NCBI GenBank assembly: GCA_017396005.1
Contig: JAFQNG010000008.1
Location: 1-46,838 of the forward strand
DNA length: 46,838 nucleotides
Reading direction: 5' to 3'
From: Desulfovibrio sp.
GTDB taxonomy: Bacteria; Desulfobacterota; Desulfovibrionia; Desulfovibrionales; Desulfovibrionaceae
Numbering within the stretch: position 1 is the first letter of the stretch; each line of letters starts with the position of its first letter. The notes below the pieces were generated by a model, which ran no database searches, was not told where the DNA came from, and saw only the letters and a list, made by a program, of their open reading frames with translations. Of the stretch, positions 15,849-23,933 are shown in pieces. The position numbers and the translations under genes were made by a program.

Positions 15849-18473
15849 ATGCGACATATCGCCCTTGTCTTTTTTATGGTTCTGCTGGCCTTCTGCCAGT
15901 CTGTACAGGCCGCAGCAGACAGCGAATCAGCCGCACAGCGTCTCGTGCGACTGTCCAATGGCCTTACGGTCTATATCATCAAGGATGACCGCTTCCCCCT
16001 GGTTTGTACGCGTCTTTATGTGCGCGCCGGTTCAGCCAATGAGGACCCCGCGCAGGCAGGGATCAGCCATGTGCTGGAACACATGGTCTTCAAGGGCACG
16101 GAAAGTCGTCCCAAGGGGCAGATTGCCCGTGATGTGGAAAGCCTTGGCGGCTATCTCAATGCGGCCACCAGCTTTGACAAAACCTGGTATCTGACGGATA
16201 TGCCCGCAGCGCATTGGCGCATGGGCATGGACGTGGTCAGAGACATGGCCTTTTCACCCAGCCTGGATCCGGCAGAACTGGAATCAGAAAAAGACGTAGT
16301 CATTTCTGAATTGCAGCGCGGGCAGGATGAGCCCATGAGCAGGCTTTTCGAAGCCCTGCAGACATCCAGCCTGCAGAATACGCCCTACGGCCGGCCCATC
16401 ATCGGCTATGAAAAAACTGTCCGTGCCCTTACCGTGCAGGATTTGCGTAACTATATCAGGCACTGGTATCAGCCGCAGAATATGATGCTCCTGGTGGCAG
16501 GGCAGATTGAGCCTGAGCAGGTGCTGGCCCATGCCCAGAAGCTGTTCGGTGATCTTCGCAATCATGGTGACCTGCCTGTACTGGAGCCGCTGGATCTGTC
16601 TCATGCGTCCGGTGGCCCTCTGGTGGAGGTAGTGCGCGGCCCCTGGAACAAGGTATACCTGGGGCTTTCCTTCCCAGCGCCACCCCTGCAGGATATCCGC
16701 TCTGCAGATCTGGATGTGTTGAGCTACCTTCTGGGTGGTGATGGCACGTCATATCTGCAAAAGAAGTATGTCTATGACAAGCAGCTGGTGGACAGTATTT
16801 CCGTCAGCAATATGAGCCTGGCCCGTGCCGGGCTATTATGCGTCATTGCCCAGCTGGAACCGGGCAGGGTGGAGCCTTTCTGGCAGGATCTGAGCCGTGA
16901 TATGGCTGCGCTCAAAACAGTGGGCTTCACGCCCGAGGCCCTGAGCCGGGCCAGATTCAATCTGCTGGACAGCATGGACCGCGCAGGGGAGACCCTCAAT
17001 GGCCTTGTGCGCTGGCGTGGCCTGACGCAGTTCGAACTGGGCGGCGAGCAGGGAGAACGTAACTTGCGTCTGGCTCTCAATGATGTGAACATGGCCCGGA
17101 TAGAGGCTGCCATTGGGCAGTGGTTTGTGCCCGAACGGGCGCGCATTCGTGTGCTGGCGCCGGAATTTGCCCAGTTGCCCGACTTCGGCAAAATACTGCA
17201 AGCCAACTGGCCGCATGTAGCACAGGAGGGAGCAGACAGCAGGGGGAAGGAAACGCAGAGACAGAGAGAGGTTGTGAATCTGGGGCCGGGGCAGACAGTC
17301 ATTCTCGTGCCGGACAATACCGTGCCCTATGTTTCTCTTGATCTGATGCTGCCCGGCGGCAATGCGCTGCTTGATGTAGAACAGCAGGGCCTGGCTGAAC
17401 TGACGGCCCGCCTGCTGACTGACGGCTATGGTACGCTGGACAGGCTGGATGTAGAGCGCTTTTTTGCCGAGCGTGCATCCACGGTCAGTGTGCGGGCCGG
17501 TTTGCAGACCTTTGGCATTTCTCTGACAGGGCCTTCCCGTTTCAATGCCGATTATTTTACAGCCCTGGGGCAGATGCTGCAAAGTCCGGCTTTTGACATG
17601 CAGGAACTGCAGCGCGAGGCAGAGCAGATGAAGGCCGCCATTCGTCAGCGGGCAGACAAGCCTCTGGCGTACGCCTTTTCCAAGTTGAATCCTTTCCTTT
17701 TCCCGGGCGGACAGCCATACGGTTTTGACGGCCTGGGCTCAGCCGAGAGCCTGGACAGGCTGGGACGTGATGCGGTCAGAAGGTTCTGGGAACAGCAGTC
17801 GCGGCAGCCCTGGGTACTGGCAGTGGCCGGCAGCTTTGACCGCGAGGCTGTGCTGGCCTTTGCCGCAAGCCTGCCAGCCCCTGTCGGGAAAGGCGTGCCT
17901 GTGGCCGAGCCCCGCTGGGGTCAGGAGAAGAAGCTGGAGCTGCAGCTGCCCGGGCGCAATCAGGCCCATTTGCTGCAGATATTCAGGACAGTGCCGGCCG
18001 ACCATCCTGACGCTCCAGCCCTGATGCTTCTACAGGCCGTTCTTTCCGGGCAGAGCGGTATTTTGTTCAGCCGTCTGCGTGACGAGCAGGGCCTTGGCTA
18101 CAGCGTGACGGCCTTTAACCGCAGTATGCCAGAGGCGGGTTTCATGGCCTTCTATATCGGTTCCACACCAGACAGGCTGGCACAGGCCCGTGCCGGTTTT
18201 GCACAGGTCATTGCCGAACTCAAGGCCACGCCCCTGACGAGCGCTGTGCTGCGGGCTGGGGTCAGTCGTCTCTGGGGCGACCATCTGCGTGACAGGCAAA
18301 GTCTGGCCAGCAGAGCAGGGGAGGCAGCCACTGATGCTGTACTGCACAGGCCACAGGATTTTCAGAAGAAGCTTCTGGACAGGGCAGCGGCCCTGACGCC
18401 GGAGGATGTGCAGGCAGCAGCTCGCAAATATCTGGTTGAAGGCAGGGCCTATGAACTGGAACTTCTGCCCTGA
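15849..18473 (+). CDS. M16 family zinc metallopeptidase, two-domain (exported)
   Basis: This 874-aa protein has a signal peptide (residues 1-22, cleavage after QAA), so it acts outside the cytoplasm. The first M16 domain carries the inverted zinc motif HVLEH (H74-H78) with the downstream Glu in ESEKDVVISE. The second half repeats the M16 fold (GLAELTARLL replaces the zinc motif) and is catalytically empty, as in pitrilysin and related fused enzymes. The C-terminal DEQGLGYSVTAF is the usual Arg/Tyr region. It probably degrades peptides in the periplasm. The start at 15849 follows AGGAG. A monocistronic context is suggested by terminators on both sides. Confidence 0.92.
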   Translation: MRHIALVFFMVLLAFCQSVQAAADSESAAQRLVRLSNGLTVYIIKDDRFPLVCTRLYVRAGSANEDPAQAGISHVLEHMVFKGTESRPKGQIARDVESLGGYLNAATSFDKTWYLTDMPAAHWRMGMDVVRDMAFSPSLDPAELESEKDVVISELQRGQDEPMSRLFEALQTSSLQNTPYGRPIIGYEKTVRALTVQDLRNYIRHWYQPQNMMLLVAGQIEPEQVLAHAQKLFGDLRNHGDLPVLEPLDLSHASGGPLVEVVRGPWNKVYLGLSFPAPPLQDIRSADLDVLSYLLGGDGTSYLQKKYVYDKQLVDSISVSNMSLARAGLLCVIAQLEPGRVEPFWQDLSRDMAALKTVGFTPEALSRARFNLLDSMDRAGETLNGLVRWRGLTQFELGGEQGERNLRLALNDVNMARIEAAIGQWFVPERARIRVLAPEFAQLPDFGKILQANWPHVAQEGADSRGKETQRQREVVNLGPGQTVILVPDNTVPYVSLDLMLPGGNALLDVEQQGLAELTARLLTDGYGTLDRLDVERFFAERASTVSVRAGLQTFGISLTGPSRFNADYFTALGQMLQSPAFDMQELQREAEQMKAAIRQRADKPLAYAFSKLNPFLFPGGQPYGFDGLGSAESLDRLGRDAVRRFWEQQSRQPWVLAVAGSFDREAVLAFAASLPAPVGKGVPVAEPRWGQEKKLELQLPGRNQAHLLQIFRTVPADHPDAPALMLLQAVLSGQSGILFSRLRDEQGLGYSVTAFNRSMPEAGFMAFYIGSTPDRLAQARAGFAQVIAELKATPLTSAVLRAGVSRLWGDHLRDRQSLASRAGEAATDAVLHRPQDFQKKLLDRAAALTPEDVQAAARKYLVEGRAYELELLP

Positions 18474-18519
18474 AAAGGGGAATTGACGTCAGGCATTTTT
18501 TTGCCTACACCTAGAGCAC

Positions 18520-18546
18520 ACTCCCGCCCATGGGCGGGAGTTTTTT
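18520..18546 (+). terminator. Intrinsic terminator after the M16 peptidase
   Basis: A perfect 22-base palindrome (18520-18541; core CCCGCCCATGGGCGGG) runs into six T residues (18541-18546). It sits 22 bases before the nrdD start. Confidence 0.85.
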
Positions 18547-18567
18547 CCTCTTCAATAAGGAGCCTTC

Positions 18568-20823
18568 ATGCCGGTCACCATTATCAAACGGGACGGAACC
18601 CCTGTTCCCTTTGATTCTGTCAAGATTCTCAATGCCATCACCAAGGCCAATCAGGCTGTGGGTGGCGAAGACATGACGCCGACTGATTTGCTTTTTGTGA
18701 CCGAGAAGGTGTGCAGAAAGCTGGACGAGCGTGGTCTCTCTCATGTGGAAGAGATACAGGATGTAGTTGAAGAGTCGCTTATTCAGTATGATTACGCCAG
18801 GACAGCCAAGGCCTATATCCTTTACCGCGCTGAGCATACCAAGATTCGCAATGCAGAATCCTACCTGATGGAGATCTATAAGAAGCTGACCTGGTCACCC
18901 GCCATCAGGGAGGATATCAAGCGCGAAAACGCCAATATTGATGGCGATACCGCCATGGGCACCATGCTCAAATACGGCTCCGAGGGCTCCAAGTTTTTCA
19001 TTGATAACTATATTTTGCCCAAGGATGCATCTGCCGCTCATATCAATGGCGATATCCATATCCATGACAAAGATTTCTACATGCTTACAGAAACCTGCTG
19101 CCAGATAGATCTTATCCGGCTTTTTGCCAATGGTTTTTCCACTGGCCATGGTTTTCTGCGTGAGCCCAATTCCATTGAAAGCTATTCAGCTCTGGCCTGT
19201 ATCGCCATTCAGGCCAATCAGAACGAGATGCATGGTGGTCAGAGCGTGCCGCATTTTGACTTTGCCATGGCTGGTGGGGTGGTAAAGACCTGGGCCAGAG
19301 AATATCGCAAAGCCCTGACTGCCTTTCTGCGTATCAGCGGTGTCTTGGGCAGGTCTGATGCCGAGGCTTTGGTTACACGCCTGCTGGCACAGGTCACGGT
19401 GCCGGTACGCATGGCTGAAAGTACGGCTCTGGGTGAGGCCATTGCGGCTGACGCGCCTGATGAGCTGCGGGAGGCCGTTGCCCGCGCCCATGCCTATGCG
19501 GTGGAAGAAGCCCTGGAAAATACCGACAGACGCGTCTATCAGTCCATGGAGGCTCTGATCCATAACCTGAATACCATGAACTCCCGTGCTGGAGCTCAGG
19601 TACCGTTTTCATCCATCAATTACGGCACAGATACCTCGGCAGAAGGGCGCATGGTGGTAAAGAACCTGCTGCTGGCCACGCAGGCAGGGCTTGGCAACGG
19701 CGAGACCTCCATTTTCCCCGTGCAGATCTTCAAGGTTAAGGAAGGTCTCAATTATAATGCCGGTGAGCCCAACTATGATCTTTTCCAGCTGGCCATGGCA
19801 ACCTCGGCCAGGCGGCTTTTCCCCAATTTCAGTTTTATTGATGCGCCCTTCAATCTTCAGTACTACAAAGAGGGCGACTATGACAGTGAAGTGGCCTATA
19901 TGGGGTGCCGTACCCGTGTGCTGGGCAGTGTGCATGACCCCAGGCGGCAGGTCACATGCGGCCGCGGTAATCTGAGCTTCACATCCGTCAATCTGCCTCG
20001 TTTGGCCCTGGAGGCTGCCGGGGATGTGCGCAGATTCTACAGCATGCTGGATGAGAAAATCGATCTTGTTTTCCGACAGCTCATGCACAGGCTCAAGATT
20101 CAGAGCAGCAAGAAGGTTCGCAATTATCCCTTTCTCATGGGTAACGGCATCTGGCTTGATTCTGAAAATCTGGGCTGGGATGACAGTATTGGAGAGGTAC
20201 TCAGACACGGCACACTGACCATCGGTTTCATCGGCCTGGCTGAAACACTTAAGGCTCTGGTGGGTGTTCATCATGGTGAAAGCGATGAGGCTCAGAAGCT
20301 GGGGCTGGAGATCGTGGGGCATATGCGTCGCCGTGCCGATGATGAGGCCGCCAGAACCGGCTTGAATTTTTCGCTTATCGCCACACCGGCAGAAAGTCTG
20401 AGCGGTCGTTTTGTCGCTCTGGACAAGGCCCGGTATGGTGAAGTGCCTGGCGTGACCGACAAGGACTATTATACCAATTCTTTCCATGTGCCGGTCTATT
20501 ATCCCATCAGGGCTTTCAAAAAAATTCAGATAGAGGCCCCCTATCATGCCCTGACCAATGCCGGCCACATTACCTATGTGGAGCTGGACGGCGATACCTG
20601 CAAGAATCTGCAGGCGTTTGAGCGCATCATCCGTCATATGCATGATCAGGGTATTGGTTACGGCTCCATCAACCATCCTCTGGACCGTGACCCTGTGTGC
20701 GGCTATGTGGGCGCCATCAACGATGTCTGTCCACGCTGCGGCCGTCGTGAAGGGGAAGGCCTGAGCCTGGAAAAACTGCGCGAACTGCGCAGAAAATACC
20801 CTGATGTGCCCAAATGGGACTAG
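18568..20823 (+). CDS. nrdD: Anaerobic ribonucleoside-triphosphate reductase, main chain lacking the glycyl-radical segment
   Basis: This 751-aa class III ribonucleotide reductase makes dNTPs without oxygen. Residues 1-95 form an ATP-cone (IIKRDGTPVPFDSVKI). Catalytic-barrel landmarks are TETCCQIDL (Cys177/178, matching the C79 region of phage T4 NrdD) and MGCRTR (Cys447, matching the T4 thiyl-radical C290), then VTCGRGNLSFTSVN. The C-terminus carries DPVCGYVGAINDVCPRCGR, a zinc-site-like cluster with three cysteines, and ends about 35 residues later. The usual C-terminal RRxxGYL radical loop is absent from this chain; it is encoded by the next small gene in another frame. SD AAGGAG at 18558-18563. 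Activated by NrdG encoded just downstream. Confidence 0.95.
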   Translation: MPVTIIKRDGTPVPFDSVKILNAITKANQAVGGEDMTPTDLLFVTEKVCRKLDERGLSHVEEIQDVVEESLIQYDYARTAKAYILYRAEHTKIRNAESYLMEIYKKLTWSPAIREDIKRENANIDGDTAMGTMLKYGSEGSKFFIDNYILPKDASAAHINGDIHIHDKDFYMLTETCCQIDLIRLFANGFSTGHGFLREPNSIESYSALACIAIQANQNEMHGGQSVPHFDFAMAGGVVKTWAREYRKALTAFLRISGVLGRSDAEALVTRLLAQVTVPVRMAESTALGEAIAADAPDELREAVARAHAYAVEEALENTDRRVYQSMEALIHNLNTMNSRAGAQVPFSSINYGTDTSAEGRMVVKNLLLATQAGLGNGETSIFPVQIFKVKEGLNYNAGEPNYDLFQLAMATSARRLFPNFSFIDAPFNLQYYKEGDYDSEVAYMGCRTRVLGSVHDPRRQVTCGRGNLSFTSVNLPRLALEAAGDVRRFYSMLDEKIDLVFRQLMHRLKIQSSKKVRNYPFLMGNGIWLDSENLGWDDSIGEVLRHGTLTIGFIGLAETLKALVGVHHGESDEAQKLGLEIVGHMRRRADDEAARTGLNFSLIATPAESLSGRFVALDKARYGEVPGVTDKDYYTNSFHVPVYYPIRAFKKIQIEAPYHALTNAGHITYVELDGDTCKNLQAFERIIRHMHDQGIGYGSINHPLDRDPVCGYVGAINDVCPRCGRREGEGLSLEKLRELRRKYPDVPKWD

Positions 20824-20867
20824 TTATCCCCTGATATCACGCTGATGTAGAAAGGAGAGAGTTAGCC

Positions 20868-21041
20868 ATGCTGATGGAATCCCGTCTGTTTGAAGAATGC
20901 ACACAGAAACAGCAGGCCATGGTCGGTGAAGGTGTGGGTTTTGAACGTATCCGCCGCATCACCGGCTATCTTGTGGGCACGCTTGATCGTTTCAATGACG
21001 CCAAGCGTGCTGAGGAGCATGACCGGATTCATCATGCCTGA
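20868..21041 (+). CDS. Stand-alone NrdD glycyl-radical peptide (split C-terminal domain)
   Basis: A 57-codon gene sits between nrdD and nrdG, with a strong SD (AAAGGAG at 20851-20857). Its core, FERIRRITGYLVGTLDRFN (residues 25-43), matches the C-terminal glycyl-radical region of class III reductases. By recollection E. coli NrdD has RRVCGYL followed by FN and a basic/acidic helix. Gly33 is the predicted radical residue. The main NrdD chain stops before this region, in a different frame and 44 bases earlier, so a simple frameshift does not explain the split. Its end overlaps the nrdG start by eight bases. The likely role is to dock on NrdD and carry the radical, as GrcA/YfiD does for pyruvate formate-lyase. 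Residues 1-24 may help docking. Confidence 0.85.
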   Translation: MLMESRLFEECTQKQQAMVGEGVGFERIRRITGYLVGTLDRFNDAKRAEEHDRIHHA

Positions 21042-21585
21042 CCCGGTTCCTGTACCTGTGGCAGCTGTTGATGGCATCAAGCTGCCGCAGGGCATGCTGC
21101 GCCTGGCCGGCATTGTGGATGAATCCATAGTTGACGGGCCGGGCCTGCGTTTTGTGCTGTTCACCCAGGGTTGCCCACACGGCTGCAGTGGCTGCCATAA
21201 TCCCGATACCCACAGCCTTGAGGGGGGCTTTTTGCACCGAACTGAGGATATTCTGAGCAGGTATGCAGAAAATCCTTTGCTTGCGGGTATCACTTTTTCT
21301 GGCGGGGAGCCATTGCTACAGGCGGCCGCACTGTGCCAGGTTGCCGAAGGTGTCCGGGAGATGGGTGGCGATGTCATCACCTATACCGGCTATACCTTTG
21401 AGCGCCTGCTTGAGCTGACCAGGCATGGGCAGAACCCCCACATGACCCGCCTGCTTGAGCTGACTGACCTGCTTATCGACGGCCCCTATGTGGAAGCCCT
21501 GCGTGATCTGGAGCTGGATTTTCGGGGCAGTTCCAATCAGCGCCTGCTGGACAGGGCTGCCAGGAGAGCACTGTCTGGAGAATAA
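21034..21585 (+). CDS. nrdG: Anaerobic ribonucleotide reductase-activating protein (radical SAM)
   Basis: The product is 183 aa. It is the radical-SAM activase that uses a 4Fe-4S cluster and SAM to create the glycyl radical. The cluster motif is CPHGCSGC (C47, C51, C54), with the spacing of NrdG and PFL activases. DGPGLRFVLFTQGC before it and FSGGEPLLQ after it are standard. The C-terminus ends in FRGSSNQR, as usual for NrdG. The start is uncertain: ATG at 21034 lacks a well-spaced SD, and ATG at 21019 has GAGGAG too close. Either way the start overlaps the radical-peptide gene, so translation of enzyme and substrate is coupled. Confidence 0.92.
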   Translation: MPDPVPVPVAAVDGIKLPQGMLRLAGIVDESIVDGPGLRFVLFTQGCPHGCSGCHNPDTHSLEGGFLHRTEDILSRYAENPLLAGITFSGGEPLLQAAALCQVAEGVREMGGDVITYTGYTFERLLELTRHGQNPHMTRLLELTDLLIDGPYVEALRDLELDFRGSSNQRLLDRAARRALSGE

Positions 21586-21591
21586 AGATAC

Positions 21592-21614
21592 AAAAGCCCT
21601 CTGGGAAGGGCTTT
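21592..21614. terminator. Bidirectional hairpin between nrdG and the hemerythrin gene
   Basis: AAAGCCCT pairs with AGGGCTTT around a six-base loop. On the minus strand it runs into TTTTG, on the plus strand into TTTCG. It serves the convergent ends of nrdG and the hemerythrin gene. Confidence 0.65.
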
Positions 21615-21638
21615 CGCGATGGCCTTACTGCGGCTTCA

Positions 21639-22664
21639 TCAGTTCTTTTTCTGCGTGAGCCAGGGGCCGAAGGCCACGTCCATGCCCTGTATGTGGTGTA
21701 CCAGCCACTCCCGCAGAAAGTGCAGTACCTCCATATCCACATTGGCACTGCCTGTGGCCAGAGCCTCCTGAAAAGACGCCACCTTGGCCTTGAAGTCTTC
21801 ATGTATCTGAATATGTTTTTCCCTGTCTGGGTAATCAGTGGCAGAAAAGATGATTTCTTCCGTATTGAAATGCGTGAACGCATAGCCTGCCAGGGCGTCC
21901 AGTACTTCCTGCAGCTCTTTGTCTGAACGCCCGCTGTTGATGGCGTGATGCAGTTTGTTGATATAGGTGAGCAGAAGCTTGTGCTGACTGTCCACAGTCT
22001 CCTCACCGGTGCTGAGGCTGTCAGACCAGGAAACGAAAGGCTGTTCCTGATTTTGCGGGGTCTGCTTCATGCTTGGTACATTATCATCTGCTGTCAGGCT
22101 GTCCATCTGACTCAGGCAGGCATCAAGAAAATCCACCTCGCTTTTGAAACCCTTCATGCACTCGCTGAGCAGGGATTTCAACCGATCAGTGCTGTTTGGG
22201 GCAGTCTGTCCAGCCAGACGGTCGATCTCGCCATGCATCTCAAGAGAGATGGCGTGAATATTCCGGGCCTGTATGCGCATGCTGTCACGGGCCATGGTCA
22301 GACTGGTGGAAAGCAGCTCATAGCGGTCGTGCAGGGCAGACGAGGCCCGGGCCAGTTCTTCCATACCCTGCTGACGTGCTGTTTCCTCCTGCCGCAGTTT
22401 TTTTTCACTGATCAGGCAGGCATCGGCCAGATTTGCCAGCACTCCGTACCCGGAGGCCATCTCGGAGGTCAGCATACCTGTACGCAAAGCCTGTTCCAGG
22501 GCTTCGACCGGGCCGAAAACAGTGCGTTGCAGCAGCAGTAGCCCCCCCGCACCGCACAGCAGGGCCATAGCCCCCAGCCAGACTGCGAAAGGGGAGGGTG
22601 TCAGGGCTGCGGCAGCCCCGCAAGCCAGGCCTGCACCCAGCAGAAGAACGATGATGCCTTTCAT
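21639..22664 (-). CDS. Membrane-anchored hemerythrin-domain protein
   Basis: The product is 341 aa. Two membrane helices lie at about residues 4-22 and 27-46 with only a few residues between. A coiled-coil-like region with several amphipathic helices follows (about 55-190), then a bacteriohemerythrin domain (about 212-336). Di-iron ligands are visible in order: VDSQHK, FTHFNTEE, HIQIHEDF and LVHHIQGMD. It probably senses or binds oxygen (or NO) at the membrane. Unlike many Desulfovibrio hemerythrin proteins it has no methyl-accepting, kinase or cyclase domain. The start at 22664 follows AAGGAG. It is transcribed alone. Confidence 0.88.
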   Translation of the reverse strand: MKGIIVLLLGAGLACGAAAALTPSPFAVWLGAMALLCGAGGLLLLQRTVFGPVEALEQALRTGMLTSEMASGYGVLANLADACLISEKKLRQEETARQQGMEELARASSALHDRYELLSTSLTMARDSMRIQARNIHAISLEMHGEIDRLAGQTAPNSTDRLKSLLSECMKGFKSEVDFLDACLSQMDSLTADDNVPSMKQTPQNQEQPFVSWSDSLSTGEETVDSQHKLLLTYINKLHHAINSGRSDKELQEVLDALAGYAFTHFNTEEIIFSATDYPDREKHIQIHEDFKAKVASFQEALATGSANVDMEVLHFLREWLVHHIQGMDVAFGPWLTQKKN

Positions 22665-22707
22665 ATGCCGCTCCTTGCAGCTTTTTTATTTATGGCACAG
22701 TATCAGG

Positions 22708-22720
22708 AGTTCCAGGAACT
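22708..22720. promoter_or_regulatory. Palindrome in the divergent gap
   Basis: AGTTCC-A-GGAACT is a perfect 6+1+6 palindrome between the divergent hemerythrin and DUF1786 genes. It could be an operator. This is a single sequence observation. Confidence 0.3.
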
Positions 22721-22837
22721 GTCTATGAAGCCTGTTTTTCGTACGCCAGAAGCTCTCAGTCTCTCTGACCAGGGTCATGCCAAGGCTTGCGCTTGAGCTG
22801 GCTTGCGGGTATCACCGTCTGGACGGGAGTCAGCTCT

Positions 22838-23890
22838 ATGTTGGATACGGTACAGCAGTTTTTACGTCAGACAGGGCCTGTGCTCTGTCTGGATATCGGC
22901 AGTGGTACGCAGGATGCGCTTCTGGCCCGTCCCGGCCTTGAGTGTGAGAACTGGCCTCGTTTTGTGCTGCCGTCACCGGCGCGTCTGGTGGCGAATCGCA
23001 TACGGGAGCTGACGCAGCTCAGGCGTTCCCTCTGGTTGTACGGCGACAATATGGGCGGCGGTTTCGGCAGGGCCCTGCAGGAGCACCTTGCAGCCGGCCT
23101 GGCTGTCTGGGCAACACCTGCGGCGGCGGCTGCCATACACGATAATATGGATGTCGTGCTGCATATGGGTGTTCAACTGGCCGAATGCTGCCCTGCCGAT
23201 TGTGCGCCAGTCCATCTGTCAGACTATTCTCCTGACTTCTGGGCCGCACTGTTGCGGCAGGCGGGTCTGCCTCTGCCACACCTGGTTCTGGCCGGCGCTC
23301 AGGATCACGGCCTGCACCCGGAAGGCAATCGCCTGGGGCGTATGCGTACCTGGACGGACCTGCTGGCTGATTCGGCTGAGCCTGCCAGGTGGATATATGC
23401 CACGCCCCCTGCACAGCTGACCCGTCTTGTGGCACTGCACCACAAGACAGGAGGGCCGGTGGCCGATACAGGTACCTGTGCTCTGCTGGGTGCCCTGTGC
23501 GATCCGGATGTGCTTGCGCGCAGCTGCCGCGAGGGCATTACTGTCATCAATGCAGGCAATGGGCATACCGTGGCAGCGCTTGTGTATCAGGGAAGGGTGC
23601 GCGGCATTTACGAACACCATACAGGCATGCGCAGCCCTGACGATTTTTTGAAGGATATGGAGCAGTTTCGTCTCAGCTGGCTGCCAGCTGAAGAAGTACA
23701 GGCCAGTGGGGGGCATGGAACGGCCTTTGGCCCCTATTGCGAGGATGCTGGCGGCTATACGCCAACATACATACTGGGGCCCAGGCGGTCTTTCCTGCAG
23801 GGGCAGGGTGTTTTTCTTGCGCCGTTTGGTGATATGATGCTGGCTGGCTGTTTTGGCCTGCTCTGGGGCTGGGCGCAGACTGCTGCCTGA
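22838..23890 (+). CDS. DUF1786 protein (ASKHA-like fold)
   Basis: The product is 350 aa. The opening CLDIGSGTQDALL is the phosphate-1 loop of an actin/Hsp70/sugar-kinase-like fold. VLPSPARLVANRI, LYGDNMGGGFGRALQEHLAAG, AGAQDHG and VINAGNGHTVA (a second phosphate-loop-like motif, about residue 230) are the marks of DUF1786. Older annotation labels this family a putative pyruvate formate-lyase activating enzyme, but no radical-SAM motif is present and the label is unsupported. The start at 22838 follows GGGAG eight bases upstream; a TTG start further up is weaker. It is 43 bases ahead of a CoA-ligase gene, probably in the same operon. Confidence 0.75.
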   Translation: MLDTVQQFLRQTGPVLCLDIGSGTQDALLARPGLECENWPRFVLPSPARLVANRIRELTQLRRSLWLYGDNMGGGFGRALQEHLAAGLAVWATPAAAAAIHDNMDVVLHMGVQLAECCPADCAPVHLSDYSPDFWAALLRQAGLPLPHLVLAGAQDHGLHPEGNRLGRMRTWTDLLADSAEPARWIYATPPAQLTRLVALHHKTGGPVADTGTCALLGALCDPDVLARSCREGITVINAGNGHTVAALVYQGRVRGIYEHHTGMRSPDDFLKDMEQFRLSWLPAEEVQASGGHGTAFGPYCEDAGGYTPTYILGPRRSFLQGQGVFLAPFGDMMLAGCFGLLWGWAQTAA

Positions 23891-23933
23891 TTTGTGCCCC
23901 TGCCATCAGGGCAATGACCATCATGAGGTAGTT

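Noticed and set aside
20690..20868. The nrdD split as a simple frameshift artefact
   Set aside because: The main chain ends with TAG, then 44 bases including a strong SD and a new ATG. One inserted or deleted base would not give a sensible fused protein across this stretch.
22838..23890. DUF1786 protein as a pyruvate formate-lyase activating enzyme
   Set aside because: No CxxxCxxC radical-SAM motif is present; the sequence starts with a nucleotide-binding DIGSGTQD loop instead.
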